Positions 1 to 4,352 of a stretch of 8,075 nt of DNA are shown here, piece after piece. The stretch spans positions 1-8,075 of the forward strand of contig JACRMO010000161.1 of assembly GCA_016214925.1 (NCBI GenBank), read 5' to 3'. The stretch is from Gammaproteobacteria bacterium (GTDB lineage: Bacteria > Pseudomonadota > Gammaproteobacteria > Thiohalobacterales > Thiohalobacteraceae). Numbering within the stretch: the first letter of the stretch is position 1; each line of letters starts with the position of its first letter. A program made the position numbers and the translations under genes. The notes under the pieces were generated by a model, which saw only the letters and a list, made by a program, of their open reading frames with translations, made no database searches and was not told the origin of the DNA.

Positions 1-6
1 AAACCG

Positions 7-41
7 GCAAAGGGTCGGCGTCTGCGACGCCAACCCTTTGC
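7..41. repeat. Strong hairpin at window start
   Basis: GCAAAGGGT (7-15) pairs with ACCCTTTGC (33-41) and, after one C/A mismatch, GGCGTC (17-22) with GACGCC (26-31) around a TGC loop. On the minus strand it is followed by CGGTTT, a weak T-tract. It may be a distant terminator for the HEPN-like gene or part of the repeat cluster. Confidence 0.6.
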
Positions 42-126
42 GTAGGATGGGTGGAGCGAAGCGTAACCCATCGAGGCCACGGATCGATGATGGGTTCCGG
101 CAAAAGACGCCTTCACCCATCCTACG
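41..126. repeat. 86-bp miniature inverted-repeat element
   Basis: A perfect 13-bp terminal inverted repeat, CGTAGGATGGGTG (41-53) and CACCCATCCTACG (114-126). Inside are a second pair AACCCATCG / CGATGATGGGTT (one extra base) and the GAGCGAAGCG segment shared with 883-916. Too short to encode a protein; behaves like a non-autonomous dispersed repeat. Confidence 0.8.
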
Positions 127-128
127 AG

Positions 129-175
129 CTCTGGGCTCTGGGCTCTGGGCTCTGGGCTCTGGGCTCTGGGCTCTG
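129..175. repeat. Heptanucleotide tandem repeat, (CTCTGGG) about 6.7 copies
   Basis: Six exact copies of CTCTGGG (129-170) plus CTCTG (171-175), with no divergence between copies. It lies just past the 3' end of the HEPN-like gene and next to the inverted-repeat element 41-126. Perfect identity suggests slippage-prone, recently expanded DNA. Confidence 0.95.
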
Positions 176-184
176 TTGTTATGT

Positions 185-784
185 TCACTCTTTCGGCCGG
201 GCACGGCAGCAAGATTCATGAAGAACGTGATAGACAAATCTTGTGGCCTGAAACCCGACGTACGATAGTTTTTCGTACTCATATGCATACCGCCACTGCT
301 CAAATGCTTTATCAAGAGTTTCAATACAATCTGCGAACTCTGTGCCACCTTCAACATCGTAATACCGCCGCAAGTCCTCCACCGCACTTTGGATGATTAT
401 TTTTATATCATCCCCCAAATCATCATAAAGCTTGACTAAGGAGTGACCACGAACTTTGTCTCCGGATATGGCATGGAGTGTTTTTAAGTATATTTCGATA
501 CTAAATGCCGCATTAACCACAAACGGAACCATACTCATACTATTTCTTATCGGAACCGTTCTTAAGTCGCGCTCATAAAGCTCTTTAGCCGTATTAGCGA
601 ATGAATTTGCTTGGCTGTGCATTGCATCTACTTCTGTTGTTTCTTTATGCAACCCCTTGCTTTTAATTATTTCGTGAGCTGCCTCTATATCTTTTTGGGG
701 GTCGCCCGTCGTGACATACTCACCTACAACAATTCCATTTACGTAAATGGTTTTACTAAGACCTTTTTCGTATATGTTGGTCAT
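185..784 (-). CDS. Hypothetical protein with HEPN-like C-terminal region
   Basis: I do not recognise a named gene. The 199-residue soluble protein starts with a short strand-rich part (IYVNGIVVGEYVTTGD, residues 13-28), then appears all-helical. Residues 88-123 (FVVNAAFSIEIYLKTL, RGHSLVKLYDDL) have the pattern of HEPN-fold proteins: a hydrophobic helix with E-x-YLK followed by GHSL--L---L. Near the end, R182 and H189 form an R-x6-H arrangement (RFVYHVLH), compatible with the RX4-6H active site of HEPN RNases. That is inference from pattern, not a search. The region is clearly AT-richer (about 40% GC by eye) than the lpx-bam genes, suggesting recent acquisition. The ATG at 784 lacks a good Shine-Dalgarno and is directly preceded by a tiny in-frame ATG-to-TGA reading frame (799-785). 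No nucleotidyltransferase or antitoxin partner is present, so a toxin-antitoxin role is unproven. Stop TGA at 185, 9 bp from a heptamer repeat. Confidence 0.75.
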   Translation of the reverse strand: MTNIYEKGLSKTIYVNGIVVGEYVTTGDPQKDIEAAHEIIKSKGLHKETTEVDAMHSQANSFANTAKELYERDLRTVPIRNSMSMVPFVVNAAFSIEIYLKTLHAISGDKVRGHSLVKLYDDLGDDIKIIIQSAVEDLRRYYDVEGGTEFADCIETLDKAFEQWRYAYEYEKLSYVGFQATRFVYHVLHESCCRARPKE

Positions 785-882
785 TCAGCGTCTAGCCATA
801 AGTGTATATAATAAATGTATTAGGAAAATTCCGCAGTATTGGGTCATAGGCCGCATCCGTCTATCACGGCTTGCAGCAAGCG

Positions 883-916
883 TAGCCTGGGTTGAGCGAA
901 AGCGAAACCCGGGCTA
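883..916. repeat. Palindromic repeat, GTAGCCTGGGTT type
   Basis: Arms TAGCCTGGGTT (883-893) and AACCCGGGCTA (906-916) pair over 11 bp with one mismatch (a G-U wobble on one RNA strand). The loop is GAGCGAAAGCGA. The layout matches the elements at 41-126 and 1248-1283. Confidence 0.7.
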
Positions 917-1001
917 TCGGTTTTGTGTTTTGACTTTCCCCTCCCCGTCGGCGCAGCCGAGCACCGCAGGTATTTTGCGATGAAGCGAGTCTCCTGTCTG
1001 A

Positions 1002-1024
1002 GCCGTTCCGAATTTTGGAACGGC
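1002..1024. repeat. Hairpin GCCGTTCC/GGAACGGC
   Basis: A perfect 8-bp stem (1002-1009 with 1017-1024) and a 7-nt AT-rich loop. It belongs to the repeat chain downstream of lpxA; there is no T-tract to call it a terminator. Confidence 0.6.
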
Positions 1025-1079
1025 GAGTTAGGCGAGCGCGCCCCCCCGATATATAAAAGGGCCGAGGAGCGCAGGGAAG

Positions 1080-1124
1080 TTTCAAAGGGGTCAGAGCCGC
1101 ATCGCGGGTCTGACCCCTTTGAAA
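1080..1124. repeat. Perfect 16-bp inverted repeat (GGGGTCAGA type)
   Basis: TTTCAAAGGGGTCAGA (1080-1095) is the exact reverse complement of 1109-1124. The 13-nt spacer itself pairs CCGC with GCGG around an ATC loop, so the whole 45 nt folds as one hairpin with a single G/G mismatch. Of repeat type; not followed by a T-run on either strand. Confidence 0.85.
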
Positions 1125-1139
1125 CCCAGCCGTCGGGGT

Positions 1140-1213
1140 GCCCTTCTCTTTGGTTACTTTCTCTTGGGCAAGCAAGAGAAAGTAACCCGCGCAGCCAGCG
1201 CGGAAAGAAGGGC
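1140..1213. repeat. Nested palindromic element with 15-bp stem
   Basis: GGTTACTTTCTCTTG (1152-1166) pairs perfectly with 1173-1187 around a 6-nt loop. It is enclosed by an outer 8-bp stem GCCCTTCT (1140-1147) with AGAAGGGC (1206-1213), with a small GCGC/GCGC hairpin (1189-1201) between. I recall similar text in other gammaproteobacterial genomes, often mis-annotated as small proteins; this was not searched. Confidence 0.8.
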
Positions 1214-1247
1214 AAGGAATGGAGAAGACGTAAGGAAGAGAACAGCC

Positions 1248-1283
1248 GTTGGGGTTCGCTGCGTTCACCCCAACCTACGGGTG
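1248..1283. repeat. Palindromic repeat just after lpxA, possible terminator
   Basis: GTTGGGGT (1248-1255) pairs with ACCCCAAC (1267-1274) around an 11-nt loop, then CTACGG. On the minus strand the hairpin starts 9 nt after the lpxA stop and is followed by GGCTGTTCTCTTCC, only a poor T-tract. It could end the fabZ-lpxA transcript, but it also matches the dispersed repeats at 41-126 and 883-916. Confidence 0.5.
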
Positions 1284-2054
1284 CTACCGTACGATCCCCC
1301 GCTTCTGCTTCTCCAAAAACTCCACCATGATCCCGACTTCGGCACAGTCGGCCGCCTGCACCCGCAACTCAGCAAGCGCATCCTGCAAAGTAAGCTTGGA
1401 ACGGTACAGCGTTTTGTAGGCTTGCTTGAGCTTGGCAATAGTCTCCGGACTGAACCCGCGCCGCTTCAAGCCCTCCGTATTCAATCCATGCGGTTCGGCG
1501 GCAAAGCCACCGACCATCACATACGGCGGTACGTCTTTGGCGATGCCGCTGCTGAAAGCGGTGAAGCTGTGCACGCCCAATGCGCAGAACTGATGCACCA
1601 GGGTGTAACCGCCGAGGATCACATAATCCTCGATGCGCACATGGCCGGCCAACGAGGCGTTGTTGGCGAAGATGGTGTGACTGCCGATCTGACAATCGTG
1701 CGCGATGTGCACGTAGGCCATGATCCAGTTGTCGTCGCCGATGCGGGTCACGCCCTCATCCTGGACGGTGCCGCGGTTGATGGTGACGAATTCGCGGATG
1801 GTGTTGCCGTCGCCGATTTCCAGGCGTGTGGGTTCGCCTTTGTATTTTTTATCCTGCGGCGCGTCGCCGACCGAGGCGAACTGGTAGATGCGGTTGTTGC
1901 GGCCGATGCGGGTCGGGCCGTTGATGACCGCGTTTGGGCCGATCCAGGTGCCGGCGCCGATCTGCACATCCGGGCCGATCACGGCGAAGGGTCCGACGCT
2001 GACGTCTTCGGCCAGTTCCGCCTTGGGATCGATGACTGCGCGTGGGTCGATCAA
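1284..2054 (-). CDS. lpxA: UDP-N-acetylglucosamine O-acyltransferase LpxA
   Basis: LpxA performs the first lipid A step, transferring an (R)-3-hydroxyacyl chain from ACP to the 3-OH of UDP-GlcNAc. The product is a left-handed beta-helix of hexapeptide repeats (IDPRAVIDP, VGPFAVIGP, IGPNAVING...). The catalytic motif YVHIAHD contains the base His119 (E. coli His125). LAGHV, LVHQFC and KDVPPY follow, and the C terminus LKRRGFS...KRGIVR is typical. I place the start at TTG 2054, giving 256 residues beginning (M)IDPRAVIDP, in line with P. aeruginosa LpxA (258, MSLIDPRA). The TTG overlaps the fabZ stop as TTGA, implying translational coupling. A GTG at 2078 would add eight residues (MHGTGCGH) unlike the family. 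Phe167 occupies the place of the acyl ruler Gly173 (E. coli) or Met169 (P. aeruginosa). Stop TAG. lpxB, the usual next gene, does not follow. Confidence 0.97.
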   Translation of the reverse strand: MIDPRAVIDPKAELAEDVSVGPFAVIGPDVQIGAGTWIGPNAVINGPTRIGRNNRIYQFASVGDAPQDKKYKGEPTRLEIGDGNTIREFVTINRGTVQDEGVTRIGDDNWIMAYVHIAHDCQIGSHTIFANNASLAGHVRIEDYVILGGYTLVHQFCALGVHSFTAFSSGIAKDVPPYVMVGGFAAEPHGLNTEGLKRRGFSPETIAKLKQAYKTLYRSKLTLQDALAELRVQAADCAEVGIMVEFLEKQKRGIVR

Positions 2055-2506
2055 ATGTCCACACCCCGTTCCGTGCACATGATCTGCGCGTAGGCGGCAA
2101 GCTTGCCATCCACGGTGGCTTCGCCTTCGAACACCCAGATGCCGCGCTTGCTGTTAACGAACTTCACGTCGAGCATGAGTTGGTCGCCCGGCTCCACCGG
2201 ACGCTTGAAGCGCGCCTTGTCGATGCCGACCAGGAAAAACAGCGAATCGTTGTCGGAGGCGCGATCGACGGTGCGGAACGCCAGCAGGCCGGTCGCCTGC
2301 GCCAGCGCCTCCAGGATCAGCACGCCGGGCATGATCGGCCGTTGCGGGAAATGTCCCGTAAAGAACGGTTCGTTGAAGGTGACATTCTTGTAACCGCGCA
2401 GATATTCGCCGGCCTTGTAGTCGAGCACGCGGTCGATGAGCAGGAAAGGATAACGGTGCGGCAGTGTCCGCAGGATGTCGTTGATGTTCATCGTCGTATC
2501 GGTCAT
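2051..2506 (-). CDS. fabZ: 3-hydroxyacyl-[acyl-carrier-protein] dehydratase FabZ
   Basis: FabZ dehydrates (R)-3-hydroxyacyl-ACP to trans-2-enoyl-ACP in fatty acid elongation, so it competes with LpxA and LpxD for the same hydroxyacyl-ACP pool. The 151-residue hot-dog protein has the usual length. It shows LPHRYPFLLIDRV near the N terminus and the active-site segment FFTGHFPQRPIMPGVLILEALAQ, in which His52 and Glu66 are the expected catalytic pair. The first ATG (2506) has a good Shine-Dalgarno AGGA (2514-2517) 7 nt upstream. A second in-frame ATG at 2491 (MNINDIL) is closer to many homologues but lacks such spacing. The TGA stop at 2053-2051 overlaps the TTG proposed for lpxA. The 227-nt gap to lpxD is the largest in the cluster, so fabZ-lpxA may have its own promoter; none is clear by eye. 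Confidence 0.97.
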   Translation of the reverse strand: MTDTTMNINDILRTLPHRYPFLLIDRVLDYKAGEYLRGYKNVTFNEPFFTGHFPQRPIMPGVLILEALAQATGLLAFRTVDRASDNDSLFFLVGIDKARFKRPVEPGDQLMLDVKFVNSKRGIWVFEGEATVDGKLAAYAQIMCTERGVDI

Positions 2507-2564
2507 GTCCGCGTCCTGTTATCCCAACTTAATCCCAAGGAAAGTCTGAAATGATTCTTCAGAT

Positions 2565-2712
2565 GTCATCCTGGCGAAAGCCAGGATCCAGCAACCACAC
2601 GTATTCGAACCACTGGATTACTCGCTTCGCTCACCCTGCGGGCCGCCCTTCGGGCGTTCAACGCGCTACGCGCTTTTGTCCGGATCTCCGCTACGCTCCG
2701 TCCGGAATGACG
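2565..2712. repeat. Palindromic REP/MITE-like element between lpxD and fabZ
   Basis: The ends are an imperfect inverted repeat: GTCATCCTGG at 2565-2574 against CCGGAATGAC at the far end (8 of 10 match). Inside is a perfect 8-bp hairpin with a GAAA loop (2568-2587, ATCCTGGC/GCCAGGAT), ATCCAG (2586-2591) facing CTGGAT (2613-2618), CGCCC-TTC-GGGCG (2644-2656) and GCGC-TAC-GCGC. The outer motif resembles the GTCATTCCGGCGAAAGCCGG type of dispersed repeat known from many Proteobacteria (from memory, not searched). No coding sequence is supported here. Confidence 0.75.
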
Positions 2713-2733
2713 GCGTATTACAGCTTTCCTAAT

Positions 2734-3777
2734 TCAATCCTTTCCATCCAGCTTGCGTTCCAATTTCCGTTCAAGCGTCTGCAGCCGCCGCGCCATATCG
2801 TCCAGGCGTTTCAGGCGTTTCAGGCGCGCGACGATCTTGTTCCATTGGTCGCTGGGCATGGCCGCCAGACCCGACGAGTACACGCCGCGCTCGGTGATGG
2901 ATTTGGTCACCATCGACATGCCCGTGACCACGGTGCCGTCGGCGATTTCCAGATGTCCCACTACGCCGACACCGCCGGCCAACATGCAGTGCGCGCCGAT
3001 TTTGGCACTGCCGGAGATGCCGACACAGCCGGCCACGGCGGTATGCTCGCCGATCTGCACGTTGTGCGCGACCTGAATCTGATTATCGAGCTTGACGCCG
3101 TCGCCGATCACGGTGTCTTCCAGCGCGCCGCGGTCGATACTGGTGTTGGCGCCGATCTCGACATCGTCGCCGATGCGCACGCTGCCGAGCTGCGGCACCT
3201 TGAGCCAACGCCCGGCGTCGTTGGCAAGGCCGAAACCGTCGCTGCCGATCACCGCGCCCGGATGGATCAGACACCGTGCGCCGAGCTGTACGCCGTGACA
3301 CAGCGTCACGTTCGCCACCAGGCGCGTGTCCGCACCGATGCGCACATCGTGGCCGATCACACAACCCGGACCGATCGCCACACCAGGCGCGATCTCGACA
3401 CCGGCCTCGATCACGCACAGCGGACCGATGCTGGCGGCGGGATCGATACGGCAATCCGCCGCGACCACGGCGCTGGGATGCACGCCCGGCGCGGCAGGTG
3501 CGGTCGCGTCGAGCAGTGTGGCCACCCGCGCATAGGTGACATACGGATTGGCGCTGATCAGCGCGGGAACCGGGCACTCCGCCGCATGCGCCGCATCCAG
3601 AATAACGGCGCCTGCGTGGGTATCGGCCAGGTATTTACGGTAGTGCGGATTGGCCAGGAAACTGATGCGGCCGGGCCGACCGTCTTGCAGCGTACACACA
3701 CCGTCGATGGTGACGGCCGCATCGCCCTGGACTTGCGCCCCGGTCCGTTCGGCCAAATCACCCAGCGTCAGTGCCAC
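2734..3777 (-). CDS. lpxD: UDP-3-O-(3-hydroxyacyl)glucosamine N-acyltransferase LpxD
   Basis: LpxD catalyses the third lipid A step, moving an (R)-3-hydroxyacyl chain from ACP to the 2-amine of UDP-3-O-acylglucosamine in the cytoplasm. The 347-residue product (E. coli 341) has the LpxD N-terminal uridine-binding domain (residues 1-95; ISFLANPHYRKYL). Left-handed beta-helix hexapeptide repeats run from about 100 to 290, and a C-terminal helix follows (WNKIVARLKRLKRLDDM). The catalytic His is H238 in QVAHN, matching E. coli H239. The stretch VTGMSMV keeps Met289 at the place of the E. coli acyl ruler Met290. The start is GTG at 3777; the frame upstream contains no better start, and GGCGGGA lies about 6 nt before it. 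Stop TGA. It sits 28 nt after skp; downstream a repeat element separates it from fabZ. Confidence 0.97.
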   Translation of the reverse strand: MALTLGDLAERTGAQVQGDAAVTIDGVCTLQDGRPGRISFLANPHYRKYLADTHAGAVILDAAHAAECPVPALISANPYVTYARVATLLDATAPAAPGVHPSAVVAADCRIDPAASIGPLCVIEAGVEIAPGVAIGPGCVIGHDVRIGADTRLVANVTLCHGVQLGARCLIHPGAVIGSDGFGLANDAGRWLKVPQLGSVRIGDDVEIGANTSIDRGALEDTVIGDGVKLDNQIQVAHNVQIGEHTAVAGCVGISGSAKIGAHCMLAGGVGVVGHLEIADGTVVTGMSMVTKSITERGVYSSGLAAMPSDQWNKIVARLKRLKRLDDMARRLQTLERKLERKLDGKD

Positions 3778-3805
3778 GCCCTGTCCCGCCTGTCGCGCCC
3801 CGCGC

Positions 3806-4315
3806 TCAGTTGCCGGACTTCTTCAGGCGCGCCAACACGGCATCGGTGATGTCGATGCTGGTGCTGGCATACACCACGCCCTCGCTGACGATCAGGTCGT
3901 AGTGTTCGGCCTTGGCGAGATCGACAATGGCGTCGTAGAGACGGCGCTGCAGCTTGGCCAGCTCCTCGTTGCGGCGGATGTTGAGGTCTTCGCGGAACTC
4001 GTCCTGCGAGCGCTTGAGTTCGCGCTTGCGGCTGACCAGATCGCGTTCGACCTTGCCGCGATCACTGTCGCCCATCACGGCGGCGTCACGCGACAGTTTG
4101 TCTTCGGCGTCCTTGATCTCACGCTGAATGGCAACCAGTTCCTTTTCGCGCGGCGCGAACTCGGACTCCATCTTGCCGATTGCCGCCTTGGCCTGCGGCG
4201 CTTCTTCCATGAGCTTCACGGTATTGACGAAACCCACTTTCACCTCGGCCATCGCGAGCGCCGGCAGGCACAGGCAGATCACGGCGAAGGTTCTGACGAT
4301 GTAACGCATGTTCAA
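3806..4315 (-). CDS. skp: Skp/OmpH family periplasmic chaperone
   Basis: Skp is a trimeric 'jellyfish' chaperone that holds unfolded outer-membrane proteins in the periplasm and passes them to BamA, encoded just upstream (37-nt gap). The product is 169 residues from a TTG start at 4315 or 167 from ATG at 4309. A signal peptide ends ALAMA, followed by EVKVGFVNTVKLMEEAP, the typical first strand of OmpH domains. The middle (about residues 45-130) is highly charged and coiled-coil-like (ESEF, REKELVAIQREIKDAEDK, RRNEELAKLQRRLYDAI). It closes with YDLIVSEGVVYAS and DITDAVLARLKK, the conserved C-terminal part of the body domain. A good Shine-Dalgarno AAGGGAG (4323-4329) sits 7 nt before the TTG but 13 nt before the ATG, so I favour TTG; both give a workable signal peptide. 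Stop TGA. lpxD begins after 28 nt. Confidence 0.94.
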   Translation of the reverse strand: MNMRYIVRTFAVICLCLPALAMAEVKVGFVNTVKLMEEAPQAKAAIGKMESEFAPREKELVAIQREIKDAEDKLSRDAAVMGDSDRGKVERDLVSRKRELKRSQDEFREDLNIRRNEELAKLQRRLYDAIVDLAKAEHYDLIVSEGVVYASTSIDITDAVLARLKKSGN

Positions 4316-4352
4316 GGTATATCTCCCTTACGATTGTTCGGTAACTCGAAAA

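Larger units (their letters stand above)
785..1283. other. Repeat-rich non-coding region between lpxA and the HEPN-like gene
   Basis: No convincing gene lies here; overlapping open frames are low-complexity products of repeats. The first 50 bp are AT-rich (TATTAT and TATATA runs around 803-815 on the minus strand) and could hold the promoter of the downstream gene, but no good -35 is visible. From about 869 onward the sequence is a chain of hairpins: 869-881, 883-916, 1002-1024, 1080-1124, 1152-1187 nested in 1140-1213, and 1248-1274. Confidence 0.7.

Noticed and set aside
129..175. CRISPR array
   Set aside because: The units are 7 bp and contiguous without spacers, so this is a simple tandem repeat.
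38..268. 76-residue plus-strand frame with LGSGLWA repeats
   Set aside because: The repetitive peptide is only the translation of the CTCTGGG heptamer array and the 41-126 repeat; it overlaps the HEPN-like gene antisense.
785..799. Five-codon leader ATG-GCT-AGA-CGC-TGA directly before the HEPN-like start as an attenuator
   Set aside because: No ribosome binding site or regulatory hairpin supports it; a frame this short is easily due to chance.
844..1268. Small proteins of 123-135 residues in the region downstream of lpxA
   Set aside because: They are translations of nested palindromic repeats, with mutually overlapping frames on both strands, no Shine-Dalgarno and no domain pattern.
1119..3849. 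Long plus-strand frames opposite lpxA, fabZ and lpxD (324, 170 and 432 codons)
   Set aside because: All mirror the hexapeptide-repeat genes or fabZ on the other strand; their repeated Asp/Ala/His patterns come from the antisense of those codons. The 432-codon frame also runs through the palindromic element.
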